64,000 nt of DNA from Roseiarcus sp963779095 (GTDB lineage: Bacteria; Pseudomonadota; Alphaproteobacteria; Rhizobiales; Beijerinckiaceae). How positions within the stretch are numbered: the first letter of the stretch is position 1; each line of letters begins with the position of its first letter. The translations under genes and the position numbers were made by a program. The stretch covers positions 186,001 through 250,000 of the forward strand of contig CAVZWU010000001.1 in the NCBI GenBank assembly GCA_963779095.1, written 5' to 3'. The notes under the pieces were generated by a model. The model saw only the letters and a list, made by a program, of their open reading frames with translations. It searched no databases and had not been told where the DNA came from. Positions 9,023 through 15,910 of the stretch are shown piece by piece.

Positions 9023-9373
9023 ATGCCGAAGCCATATTCGCAGGACTTGCGCGATCGGGTCATCGACGCGGTGCTGAAAGGGGAGATGAGCCGTCGCGCG
9101 GCTGCGCGGCGGTACGAGGTCAGCGAATCGATTGCCGTCAAGTGGCTCGAACGCTTTGAGCGGAGTGGCTCGCGCGAACTGGTCGGGCATGGCGGCCATC
9201 GGCCATCCGCGCTCATGCCACATCGGGATTTTCTGGAGGCGGCGCGAGCTGGGAAGCCGGATATTACGCTTCAGGGTCTTTGCGATCGGTTGTTGTTCGA
9301 GCGCGGGATCAAAGCCGACGCCTCGATGATGAGCCGCTTCTTTCGCCGGATTGGCGTCACGTTTAAAAAAACG
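9023..9373 (+). pseudogene. IS630 transposase, N-terminal half (split by IS110)
   Basis: About 117 residues starting MPKPYSQDLRDRVIDAV with the winged-helix/HTH DNA-binding region (SRRAAARRYEVSES) typical of IS630 transposases. The conserved reading ends at SRFFRRIGVTFKKT, where the IS110 element begins. The continuation is found at 10735. The open frame runs on into the IS110 sequence to 9469, but that part is not transposase. Confidence 0.85.
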
Positions 9374-10732
9374 TATGGCCCGCCCCGTCTGCAAGGGGGT
9401 TGTCGAGATTGGCTGCTGATCCAGTCTGCTTCAACGTATCCGGCCTCGAGGAGCTTCCTCCGACCATGATGGAGATACGCGCGCTCCGGTCCTCATAAAA
9501 CTCCCGGCGTCAGACCGCGCCGTTTTTTAAACCAGGCTTCCGGAGCGCCGTTCGACTGTCAGGCCATCCCGTCGTTACCCTCTCGCAAACCCCGTATTGA
9601 CCGATGGACGCTTTGAGCGCGACCGGCCGAGCTCTATGCCACTACCGGCATTTCTGTGACGGCGAACCGTTCTCCGCGCCGCAGCACCGCCCAAGCGATT
9701 CTCGCCAGCTTGTTGGCGAAGGCGACGACCGCAACATTGCGATGAGCCCTGCTCATCAGCTCTTTTGCCCAACGGCCGAGCGGCGTGTCGCGCTCAGCCA
9801 CATAGGGCAGAGCCGCACGCGCTCCATGGATCAGCTGCCTACGCAGGTATTTGTTGCCGCGCTTGCTGATCCCGAGCAGCTTCGGCTTGCCGCCAGTTGT
9901 GAACTGACGGGGAACCAGGCCGAGCCACGCGGCGAGATCGCGCCCGCGGTCGAAGCTTTCCGCCCGACCGACGGCGGCGACAAGGGCGGATGCGACGATC
10001 GGGCCGACGCCAGGGATTGTCGTCAGCCGCCGAGCCTCTTCGTTCTCCTTCACCCAGCGGACGAACTCGGCGTCGAACGCAGAGATCCGTCGATCGAGTT
10101 CCGCCCATTGCGCGCGAGCGTCGCCGACGAGCACGATCATCCGCAAACTCAATCCCGCTCCGCCCTGCTCATCCATCAGCACGCCCAGGAACTGCTCGAG
10201 CTTCCGTTTGCCCTGCGGCGCGACCATTCCTCGCTCCAGCAGAATGGCGCGCAACTGATTGATCAGAGCTGTCCGCTCCCCGACCAACCGGTCTCGCGAT
10301 CGATGAAGCGTCTGCATGTCGAGTTGGTCCTGGCTCTTCAGTTCGACAAAACGCATCGTCGGCCGCGTCGCCGCTTCCGCGATCCCCTCGGCGTCGCGAT
10401 CGTCGTTCTTCTGCGCCTTGATGTAGGGCCGAACATATTCGGGCGACATCAGCCGGACATCGTGGCCGTGGGCGGTGAACACGCGGCCGAGATGATGAGC
10501 CCCGCAGCAGGCCTCCATCCCGACAACGCACGGAGGAAGCTTCTCCGCCAGAGCAATCAGTGTCTCGCGCCGTACCTTGCGACGCATCACAACCGCGCCG
10601 AACGCATCCAACCCAACCACGCTGCAGACGTTCTTGCCGAGGTCGACGCCAAGCACAGAGATATCCATCCCTTCCTCCTCCTGATTCGCCGGCGAGCCTA
10701 CGACGCCGGAAGGAGGGGCGGGCCATTCCATA
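9372..10732 (-). mobile_element. IS110-family (IS1111-like) element inserted in the IS630 transposase
   Basis: The insertion is bounded by the break in the IS630 reading frame. It carries a 12-bp subterminal inverted repeat, ATGGCCCGCCCC at 9375-9386 and its complement at 10715-10726. Subterminal repeats are a feature of the IS1111 subgroup of IS110. The exact outer ends are uncertain by a few bases because the target lies in an A-run. It holds one transposase gene on the minus strand; the ~250 bases at its left end contain no gene. Confidence 0.8.
9634..10668 (-). CDS. IS110-family transposase (DEDD recombinase)
   Basis: Protein of 344 residues. The N-terminal DEDD_Tnp_IS110 domain begins MDISVLGVDLGKNVCSV with the first catalytic Asp. 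It continues with VVGMEACCGAHHLGR and AQKNDDRDAEGIAEA. The C-terminal Transposase_20 domain has LTTIPGVGPIVASAL and WLGLVPRQFTTGGK. The start ATG at 10668 has GAGGAGGAAGG directly upstream. The gene is intact and the element may be active. Upstream codons to 10779 fall outside the element and are not part of it. Confidence 0.95.
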   Translation of the reverse strand: MDISVLGVDLGKNVCSVVGLDAFGAVVMRRKVRRETLIALAEKLPPCVVGMEACCGAHHLGRVFTAHGHDVRLMSPEYVRPYIKAQKNDDRDAEGIAEAATRPTMRFVELKSQDQLDMQTLHRSRDRLVGERTALINQLRAILLERGMVAPQGKRKLEQFLGVLMDEQGGAGLSLRMIVLVGDARAQWAELDRRISAFDAEFVRWVKENEEARRLTTIPGVGPIVASALVAAVGRAESFDRGRDLAAWLGLVPRQFTTGGKPKLLGISKRGNKYLRRQLIHGARAALPYVAERDTPLGRWAKELMSRAHRNVAVVAFANKLARIAWAVLRRGERFAVTEMPVVA

Positions 10733-10734
10733 AG

Positions 10735-11328
10735 ACCCTCGTGGCGAGCGAGCAGGACCGTCCGGACGTAAAACGCCATCGCCTACGCTGGCGGCACTAT
10801 CAGGGCCTGATCGATCCCAGGCGTCTGGTCTTTATCGACGAGACCTGGACGAAAACCAACATGACCCGTCTGCGCGGCTGGGCGCCAAAAGGGCAGCGGC
10901 TGGTCGACAAGGTCCCTCACGGGCACTGGAAGACCGCGACTTTCCTCGCCGCCCTGCGCAACGATCGCATCGAGGCGCCCTGCCTGTTCAACGGACCCAT
11001 CAACGGCGAGCGCTTTCTCGCCTACGTCCAGCAGTTCCTGGTTTCGACCCTCAAACCAGGCGACGTCGTCATCCTCGACAATCTCGGCTCTCACAAAGGA
11101 AAGGCCATCCGGCAGGCGATCCGGGCCGTCGGCGCCCGCCTGGTGTTCCTGCCGAAGTACTCACCCGACCTCAATCCGATCGAGCAGGTCTTCGCCAAGT
11201 TCAAAACCCTGCTTCGGAAAGCCGGCGCCCGAACATACGACGCTGTCGCCGACGCCACCGCCGCCATCCTCTCTCAGTACGCACCGCAAGAATGCGCCGC
11301 ATACGTCAGGAACGCAGGATATGCGTAA
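10735..11328 (+). pseudogene. IS630 transposase, C-terminal half (DDE domain)
   Basis: About 197 residues continuing the split transposase: VASEQDRPDVKRHRLRWR, then the catalytic triad in FIDETW, VILDNLGSHKG and LNPIEQVF, with LPKYSPDLNPIEQ typical of IS630. The stop is at 11326-11328, 15 bases before the right inverted repeat. Without the N-terminal DNA-binding part it should be inactive. Precise loss of the IS110 element would restore it. Confidence 0.88.
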
Positions 11329-11378
11329 ATCCAATGGCAAGCCGCTCTAGCGAAAGCGCTGGCGTTGCCGGCTGCTCT

Positions 11379-12437
11379 CTAGGCCGAGAGGCTCGGTCGC
11401 GGGACGGAGACACGTATCGCAAGTCCTTCAGGGCGCCACTCTCGGAAAATCTCGCCCCCGAGCTGGTTGGAGACAGCGATCCGCGATAGCACTGAGCCGA
11501 ATCCCTTGTTATCGTCTGGCGCGGTGACTGGCGGTCCGCCGCGCTCGATCCAGTCGATGACGACCGCGTCATTCTCCTCAGTGAATATGACCTCCACGGT
11601 TCCCGTGGCCGCGGATAGGGCGCCGTATTTGGTCGCGTTGGTTGCGAATTCATGCAGGAGGAGGGCAAGGCTCGTGACGGCGGAGCCGGAAACCTCAGCG
11701 TCAATTCCCGAGACAGCGATGCGCAGCGCCTGGGGTTCGTCAAACGGAGCGACGATTGTGCGGACGAGCGATTGGAGCGTCGTCGGCTCGTGCGCGGCCT
11801 CATCGAAGCCGTGCGAGAACGTCAGAGCGTGGGCTCGCGCCAGCGCGGAGATCCGCGCGCGGGTGGCTTCAGCAAGCTCCTGAGGGGATTTCGCCGATCG
11901 CGCGCTCAAGCCCACGATGCTGCTCGAGAGCGCGAAAAGGTTCTTCACCCGGTGACTCATTTCTCGCATCAGCAAGAGCTGCCGATCGCGCGCCCTCCTG
12001 AGTTCCGTGATGTCGCGCGCGATCTTCGAGGCGCCGACGATTTTCCCGCTTGATGTCCGGATCGGCGAGATGGTCAGCGAAATATCGACCAGGCTTCCAT
12101 CCTTGCGTTGGCGGACGGTCTCGAAGTGCTCAATCCGCTCGCCGCGGTGAATTTTTCCGAGGATCGCTGGCTCTTCGTCGAGACGGTCACGCGGAATTAT
12201 GATCGTTACCGGGTTGCCGATCGCCTCTTCGGCGGTAAATCCAAAAAGACGCTGCGCGCCGCGGTTCCAGCTCAGGATCACGCCATGGAGATCCTTCGAT
12301 AATATGGCGTCGTCGGACGATTCGACTATGGCTTGATAGTGCTGGGCTGCGAGATCGTCGTTATCTTGCGCCGGGCGCGCTCGACGCCCCGCGCGCTCGG
12401 ACGCGGAGTTACCGGGCGGCTGGCCACCATGCTTCAA
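11379..12437 (-). CDS. HWE-family sensor histidine kinase with one PAS domain
   Basis: Soluble protein of 352 residues. A PAS domain spans about residues 30-150 (YQAIVESSDDAILSKDLHG, GTAQRLFGFTAEEAIG-like stretch, ending ISPIRTSSGKIVGASKIARD). The HWE core has its phospho-His in LLLMREMSHRVKNLFALSS, N-box LHEFATNATKYGALS and WIERGGPPV. The start is ATG at 12437. The gene ends 30 bases from the IS630 right repeat. Single PAS-HWE kinases of this type often feed PhyR. The PAS may bind flavin, haem or another ligand; I see no LOV signature. Confidence 0.92.
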   Translation of the reverse strand: MKHGGQPPGNSASERAGRRARPAQDNDDLAAQHYQAIVESSDDAILSKDLHGVILSWNRGAQRLFGFTAEEAIGNPVTIIIPRDRLDEEPAILGKIHRGERIEHFETVRQRKDGSLVDISLTISPIRTSSGKIVGASKIARDITELRRARDRQLLLMREMSHRVKNLFALSSSIVGLSARSAKSPQELAEATRARISALARAHALTFSHGFDEAAHEPTTLQSLVRTIVAPFDEPQALRIAVSGIDAEVSGSAVTSLALLLHEFATNATKYGALSAATGTVEVIFTEENDAVVIDWIERGGPPVTAPDDNKGFGSVLSRIAVSNQLGGEIFREWRPEGLAIRVSVPRPSLSA

Positions 12438-12664
12438 AGCCGGCTTCCTGGCGGGGCCCCAAGATCAAATCTTGTCGTGGCGTCAAGCCAAAATTCGGAT
12501 TTGGCCACGCACGCTGGGTCTTCGTACCCCGTCCACCCCAGCTTGTCGACGCCGCGTGAGGGTGGCCTTGAGGTTCTTTTCTCGCGATCGAGCGACTTGG
12601 AGCCGCCAACCCTGGAAATGCGGCGTCACAAATGCTGCAGGACGCCACGCGCCAGAGGAATTTG
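12438..12664. other. Intergenic region, nothing recognised
   Basis: About 230 bases between the HWE kinase gene (reading left) and the DUF2934 gene (also reading left). I see no EcfG-type promoter for the kinase and no gene. Confidence 0.4.
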
Positions 12665-12877
12665 CTAGGCGGCCGCGCCTCGAACGCGTCGGGCCACAGG
12701 GGACTCCCGCGCGGGTTCCTCGGCGGGCTCGCCCTCGATGGGCGTGCGTTCGGGAGAGTCACCCTCGATCAGAGTCTCGGCGGCCAGCCAATGGCGCTCC
12801 GCCTGGCCGTCGGGGCACCCTTCCTCCAGCCAGAGAAAATAGGCGCGTTCGCGGACGCGGTCGTTCTCGTCGGCCAT
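12665..12877 (-). CDS. DUF2934 family protein
   Basis: Protein of 70 residues. The first half has the DUF2934 pattern RVRERAYFLWLEEGCPDGQAE followed by HWLAAE. Many stress-regulated small proteins of alphaproteobacteria share it; the function is unknown. The ATG at 12877 has GGAG eight bases upstream. It lies 13 bases after the MPRGDK-type gene and is probably co-transcribed with it from the EcfG-type promoter at 13248-13272. Confidence 0.82.
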   Translation of the reverse strand: MADENDRVRERAYFLWLEEGCPDGQAERHWLAAETLIEGDSPERTPIEGEPAEEPARESPVARRVRGAAA

Positions 12878-12890
12878 GGTCTTCTCCACT

Positions 12891-13208
12891 CTAGCTGGCC
12901 GCGTGCGCGGCGTTTCGCTTACGAGTAGCCGCTGCCTTTTTAGCAGCCGCCGATCGACTGGCCGGCGATCTCGCCGCCGACGCGGCGCCGCCAATCCGGC
13001 CGCCCTTGTGCGCCGCGGGATGGCCAGTCGACTTGCTGCGGCCCGATCCGCCGGCCCGCTTTCCCCCGCCGTCGTCCTTGTTGACCGTCGCCCACGCGCG
13101 GCGTTCGGCCTCCTTCTCCGAAACGCCACGGCTTTCATCGCTTTGTTCGATGTGCTCCGCCTTGCGTTCTTGCTTCTCGGTATACTTCGACTTATCGCCG
13201 CGTGGCAT
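12891..13208 (-). CDS. Small basic MPRGDK-type protein (often named plasmid stabilization protein)
   Basis: Protein of 105 residues. The first ~55 (MPRGDKSKYTEKQERKAEHI, GVSEKEAERRAWATVNKDDG) are conserved in many proteobacteria under the label plasmid stabilization protein, but the role is not established. The C-terminal ~50 residues are Lys/Ala-rich (AAAKKAAATRKRNAAHAAS), resembling histone-like tails, so nucleic-acid binding is possible. The ATG at 13208 has AGAGGA close upstream. An EcfG-type promoter lies 40 bases upstream on the same strand. Confidence 0.8.
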   Translation of the reverse strand: MPRGDKSKYTEKQERKAEHIEQSDESRGVSEKEAERRAWATVNKDDGGGKRAGGSGRSKSTGHPAAHKGGRIGGAASAARSPASRSAAAKKAAATRKRNAAHAAS

Positions 13209-13247
13209 TGATCCTCTCCCTGGCGCCCAACAGGGCGCACGACCGAA

Positions 13248-13272
13248 AACCCCAGATCGGGCGGAAAGTTCC
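13248..13272 (-). promoter_or_regulatory. EcfG-type promoter (GGAAC-N16-GGTT) of the MPRGDK/DUF2934 pair
   Basis: On the minus strand GGAAC is at 13272-13268 and GGTT at 13251-13248, with 16 bases between. Initiation would be near 13241, about 33 bases before the start codon. Confidence 0.75.
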
Positions 13273-13325
13273 GAGAAAAGGTTTGGCTTACCGCTGATTG
13301 ATGACCAGGAGCTGGCGGCGCCCGC

Positions 13326-13350
13326 GGAACATGTCCGGTTGACGGCAGTT
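13326..13350 (+). promoter_or_regulatory. EcfG-like promoter (GGAAC-N16-AGTT) before the single-domain receiver
   Basis: GGAAC at 13326-13330 and AGTT at 13347-13350 with 16 bases between. The -35 is perfect and the -10 has one change from CGTT. The same AGTT variant precedes the PRC-barrel gene at 16.9 kb. The receiver gene starts at 13409. Confidence 0.5.
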
Positions 13351-13408
13351 AGGTCCAGGTGACCGGTCCACTCGGACAGTGTGGCGTCAGTCCCGGGGAA
13401 CATCGCAA

Positions 13409-13816
13409 ATGGTTCGATCGACGAATGACAATGTTCCGCTCAGTGGGGTGAGAGTGCTGGTCGTGGAAGATGATCCGCTGATGGCGATGGATCTGGAGGA
13501 TACCCTGGTTGAGGCGGGCGCCATTGTCCTTAGCCCTTGCCGGACCCTTGACGAGGCGATGGCCCGGACTAACGCCGACGATTTCGCCGTGGCGGTGCTC
13601 GATTTCAGTCTTGGGGAGGATACAGCGTCGCCGGTCGCGCGCCGGCTGGCCAGACGCGGCGTTCCGTTCGTTCTCCATACTGGGAAGTCGAGCCGCGACC
13701 CGAGCCTTGCGGAGTGGGCTTGCCCGATCGTCGAGAAGCCGGCCTCGCCGCGCGCCATGGTGTCCGCGGTGAGCGCCGTTCTGACACGTGCTCCTCGTCT
13801 GGCTAAGAGACGCTAG
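13409..13816 (+). CDS. Single-domain response regulator
   Basis: Protein of 135 residues consisting only of a receiver domain: acidic pair in VLVVEDDPLMAMD, phospho-acceptor Asp65 in AVAVLDFSLGE, Thr in VLHTGKSS and Lys in IVEKPASP. No output domain. Single-domain receivers close to ecfG often modulate the PhyR phosphorelay by competing for, or shuttling, phosphate from HWE kinases. The ATG at 13409 has GGGGAA 10 bases upstream. It is convergent with ecfG and the two genes overlap by 4 bases at their stop codons. Confidence 0.9.
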   Translation: MVRSTNDNVPLSGVRVLVVEDDPLMAMDLEDTLVEAGAIVLSPCRTLDEAMARTNADDFAVAVLDFSLGEDTASPVARRLARRGVPFVLHTGKSSRDPSLAEWACPIVEKPASPRAMVSAVSAVLTRAPRLAKRR

Positions 13817-14343
13817 CTAGCGCGTCGAACTCTCCGCTCGACCGCCAAGTCGGATGTTTCATCCAGTTTCAAAAGCTCAACCAGCTTCGAACGGGCGCGG
13901 CTCAGGCGACTTTTGATGGTGCCTATCCCGACTTCGCAAATAACCGCGGCTTCCTCGTAAGAGAGCCCGCTCGCCCCAATCAGCGTCAACACCTCGCGCT
14001 GCTCGGGCGGAAGCATGGTCAAGGCTTTGCGAAAATCCTCGAGATCGAGATGGCTCTCCTGGTCGCCGGGCACGGTTAGCCGGCGTGCATAAAAGCCGTC
14101 GCTATCTTGGACCTCGCGGGCGCGTTTGCGATAATTCGAATAGTAGATGTTGCGTAGAATGGTAAACAGCCATGCTCTCAGGCTTGTTCCCGGCTGGAAC
14201 TTTTCCGAATTGCTCCACGCGCGGAGAAGCGATTCCTGGACGAGATCGTCAGCGAGCGTGACCGAGCCGGACAGGGAAATTGCAAACGCGCGCAGATTCC
14301 TGGTTTCCGCCAGCAGGTCGTCCTTGAAGCTAGCCGAGGGCAT
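13813..14343 (-). CDS. ecfG: ECF sigma factor EcfG (general stress response)
   Basis: Protein of 176 residues with sigma region 2 (DLVQESLLRAWSNSEKF, TSLRAWLFTILRNIYYS) and region 4 (LPPEQREVLTLIGASGLSYE, IGTIKSRLSRARSKL). This matches the EcfG (ECF15) family and its genomic setting. Its ATG at 14343 overlaps the end of the nepR-like gene by 14 bases, the usual nepR-ecfG arrangement. EcfG directs RNA polymerase to GGAAC-N16/17-CGTT promoters, of which several occur within 10 kb. Confidence 0.95.
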   Translation of the reverse strand: MPSASFKDDLLAETRNLRAFAISLSGSVTLADDLVQESLLRAWSNSEKFQPGTSLRAWLFTILRNIYYSNYRKRAREVQDSDGFYARRLTVPGDQESHLDLEDFRKALTMLPPEQREVLTLIGASGLSYEEAAVICEVGIGTIKSRLSRARSKLVELLKLDETSDLAVERRVRRAS

Positions 14344-14539
14344 CGCGCCTCCGTTTCGGCTCGGAGACCCGAACTCCGACCTCGAGGCGTGTAAGCAGTT
14401 GCATGAATTTGTCCGGCAAGGGCGCCTGGACCAAGTCGGCGTAATGGGCGGCGAGCGCCCGCCCAATAGCCTCTACGGCCTTCGGATCGGGCGGTGCGAC
14501 CTCCTGCGCCTCAGTCTCGGTCTTGTCGTTAGGGCTCAC
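14330..14539 (-). CDS. NepR-like anti-sigma factor (copy 2)
   Basis: About 69 residues from GTG at 14539, or 84 from ATG at 14584. The core AIGRALAAHYADLVQAPLPD plus KFMQLLTRLE is the NepR signature. I prefer the GTG because CAGGAT lies 6-10 bases upstream and because the putative promoter would place initiation downstream of the ATG. The gene overlaps ecfG by 14 bases, so the two are translationally coupled. With the copy at 7.1 kb there are two NepR proteins for, in this window, one EcfG. Confidence 0.9.
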   Translation of the reverse strand: MSPNDKTETEAQEVAPPDPKAVEAIGRALAAHYADLVQAPLPDKFMQLLTRLEVGVRVSEPKRRRDALG

Positions 14540-14567
14540 GTGGATCCTGAAAATAGCACGGGTGTCA

Positions 14568-14592
14568 AACGCAGGGGACGCCATTTTGTTGC
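14568..14592 (-). promoter_or_regulatory. EcfG-like promoter (GCAAC-N16-CGTT) of nepR2-ecfG
   Basis: On the minus strand GCAAC at 14592-14588 and CGTT at 14571-14568 with 16 bases between; one mismatch in the -35. Initiation would be near 14561. If real, ecfG is autoregulated, as in other alphaproteobacteria. Confidence 0.5.
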
Positions 14593-14649
14593 TTCTTCAG
14601 TAAGCTATTTTAATTGGAGGGAAATTTTCGCTGGGTTGACATCAGAATC

Positions 14650-14819
14650 TTACGGCACTCCTCGTCGCGAGAACCCGAGAGCGGCCGAGATGAGGAACGC
14701 GATCAAGGCTACGACGAATGTGATCTTCGCGGCCGCGAACGCTGTTCCAGCAACGACGCCAAAGCCGAGCGCGCCCGCGATCACAGCAATGTAAGGAAGG
14801 CGATCGCCCAGCCGAACAT
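14650..14819 (-). CDS. DUF1328 family small membrane protein (one frameshift)
   Basis: The ATG at 14819 (GAGGAGAAT upstream) begins MFGWAIAFL. After about 9 codons the reading continues in another frame as AVIAGALGFGVVAGTA and VVALIAFLISAALGF to the stop at 14650. Together these give the ~56-residue, two-helix DUF1328 protein common in stress regulons. One base is missing near 14796; as read, translation stops after 12 codons. A perfect EcfG promoter lies 40 bases upstream, which argues for a functional gene and a sequencing error. Confidence 0.75.
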
Positions 14820-14858
14820 AGTATTCTCCTCGCGCCGCACGGGGCTGCTGTGCTGTTG

Positions 14859-14883
14859 AACGCCTGAACGCCTCCCTTGTTCC
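14859..14883 (-). promoter_or_regulatory. EcfG promoter (GGAAC-N16-CGTT) of the DUF1328 gene
   Basis: On the minus strand GGAAC at 14883-14879 and CGTT at 14862-14859 with exactly 16 bases between: a full consensus match, about 40 bases before the start codon. Confidence 0.85.
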
Positions 14884-14978
14884 AATGCGGGCGCCGGCGG
14901 CGGAGATCGGGGGTCCCGGAGCCCGAATCCGGCTGGGTATCGCCACAAGCATTGGTGCCGAGGGTCGAAGCGGCGTCG

Positions 14979-15004
14979 GGAACGATGATGGCCCTGGAGG
15001 CGTT
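14979..15004 (+). promoter_or_regulatory. EcfG promoter (GGAAC-N17-CGTT) of the His-rich protein gene
   Basis: GGAAC at 14979-14983 and CGTT at 15001-15004, with 17 bases between, within the known spacing range. The start codon is 36 bases downstream. It is divergent to the DUF1328 promoter, about 95 bases away. Confidence 0.8.
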
Positions 15005-15039
15005 GAGAGCAGTTGGCATTTGAACATAGGTGGACTGGC

Positions 15040-15234
15040 ATGCCCAAGGACGCTCACAGCAAGGCGGCGGAACACCATGAGAACGCTGCAAAAAGCCACA
15101 GAACGGCCGCCGAGCATCACGGCAAGGGCGAGCACGCGAGGGGTCGCGAGGAGTTGACGAAGGCCTATGGACATTCGAAGACCGCGCACGAACATTCCGA
15201 GATGGCGCACGGCAAGAGCCAAACCCAGAAGTGA
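15040..15234 (+). CDS. Small His/Lys/Glu-rich hydrophilic protein
   Basis: Protein of 64 residues (MPKDAHSKAAEHHENAAKSH, then GHSKTAHEHSEMAHGK) with 11 His and repeated AEHH/HEH/HSK units; no hydrophobic core. This composition resembles intrinsically disordered, stress-induced (LEA-like) or metal-binding proteins. I do not recognise a named family. The ATG at 15040 has AGGTGG upstream, and an EcfG promoter with N17 spacing precedes it. A perfect hairpin follows the stop. Confidence 0.75.
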   Translation: MPKDAHSKAAEHHENAAKSHRTAAEHHGKGEHARGREELTKAYGHSKTAHEHSEMAHGKSQTQK

Positions 15235-15242
15235 AGCGGAAG

Positions 15243-15269
15243 CCGGCGAGGCCGCGACGGTCTCGCCGG
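15243..15269 (+). terminator. Terminator-like hairpin after the His-rich gene
   Basis: CCGGCGAG at 15243-15250 pairs with CTCGCCGG at 15262-15269 around an 11-base loop, 9 bases after the stop codon. No T-run follows. Confidence 0.5.
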
Positions 15270-15297
15270 TCTGGGCTCGTCCTCGCTTTTCAGCGCA

Positions 15298-15825
15298 ATG
15301 ACAGACGCTTCCTCGGCGCCAAACGTTCCGGACCACGTCGACAAGGCGGTGCGCTCGGTCGCGAACCTCCATTCGCAGCACCGCGGCGGGGCTTCAACGC
15401 CGCAGCGAGCGGTGAATCGGATCAGCGCGTTCATGGCCAAGCCCTGGTTTCTTGTTCTCGTGGTGCTTGGGGCGGCGGCCTGGATTGCGGCCAATACGAG
15501 GGCGAGCATGCTGGGCTCGGCGCCGATCGACCCGCCACCGTTCGTGTGGCTGGAGGCGGCGACGAGTCTCTTCTCGCTCTTCGTCGTCATGCTCGTGCTC
15601 GTCGCCCAAAAGCACGAGGATGAACTCAACGCGCAGCGCGACAACCTCACGCTCGAACTGGCGATATTGAGCGAACACAAGATCGCCAAGGTTATCCAGC
15701 TATTGGAAGAACGCCGCGACAGCCCGCAGGTCCAGGACCGGGTGGATGCCCAGGCGCAGCAAATGGCCGAGCCGGCCAACGCTGGATCGGCCCTAGCCGC
15801 GGTCCGCGAAAGCGATCAACCATAG
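15298..15825 (+). CDS. DUF1003 family membrane protein
   Basis: Protein of 175 residues. The N-terminal ~45 are cytoplasmic; two transmembrane helices follow (AKPWFLVLVVLGAAAWIAA and FVWLEAATSLFSLFVVMLVL) around DPPPFVWLEA. The conserved tail is VAQKHEDELNAQRDN, ELAILSEHKIAKVI. These are features of DUF1003, whose function is unknown. The ATG at 15298 lacks a strong ribosome binding site. It may be co-transcribed with the His-rich gene if the hairpin at 15243 is leaky. Confidence 0.88.
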   Translation: MTDASSAPNVPDHVDKAVRSVANLHSQHRGGASTPQRAVNRISAFMAKPWFLVLVVLGAAAWIAANTRASMLGSAPIDPPPFVWLEAATSLFSLFVVMLVLVAQKHEDELNAQRDNLTLELAILSEHKIAKVIQLLEERRDSPQVQDRVDAQAQQMAEPANAGSALAAVRESDQP

Positions 15826-15840
15826 GATCGCCCGCGCCGG

Positions 15841-15866
15841 GGAACAAACGCCTGAATTGTTATGTT
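15841..15866 (+). promoter_or_regulatory. Possible EcfG-type promoter (GGAAC-N17-TGTT) before the transglutaminase gene
   Basis: GGAAC at 15841-15845 and TGTT at 15863-15866, 17 bases apart. The -35 is perfect and the -10 has one change. The start codon is 45 bases downstream. Confidence 0.45.
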
Positions 15867-15910
15867 CCTGGCGGTCAGGTCTGACGTCCGGGTCCTTTAG
15901 GAATACGCGC

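Larger units (their letters stand above)
8930..11349 (+). mobile_element. IS630-family element, interrupted by an IS110-family element
   Basis: The ends match as inverted repeats: TAGAGCG at 8930-8936 and CGCTCTA at 11343-11349. Both outer bases are TA, as expected from the TA target duplication of IS630/Tc1 elements. Inside are the two halves of one IS630 transposase (9023-9373 and 10735-11328) separated by a ~1.36-kb IS110 insertion. The element lies between csbD and an HWE kinase gene without breaking either. Confidence 0.85.

Noticed and set aside
9604..11328. 574-codon frame on the plus strand across the IS110 element
   Set aside because: Only its last ~197 codons are transposase. The first part is antisense to the IS110 transposase.
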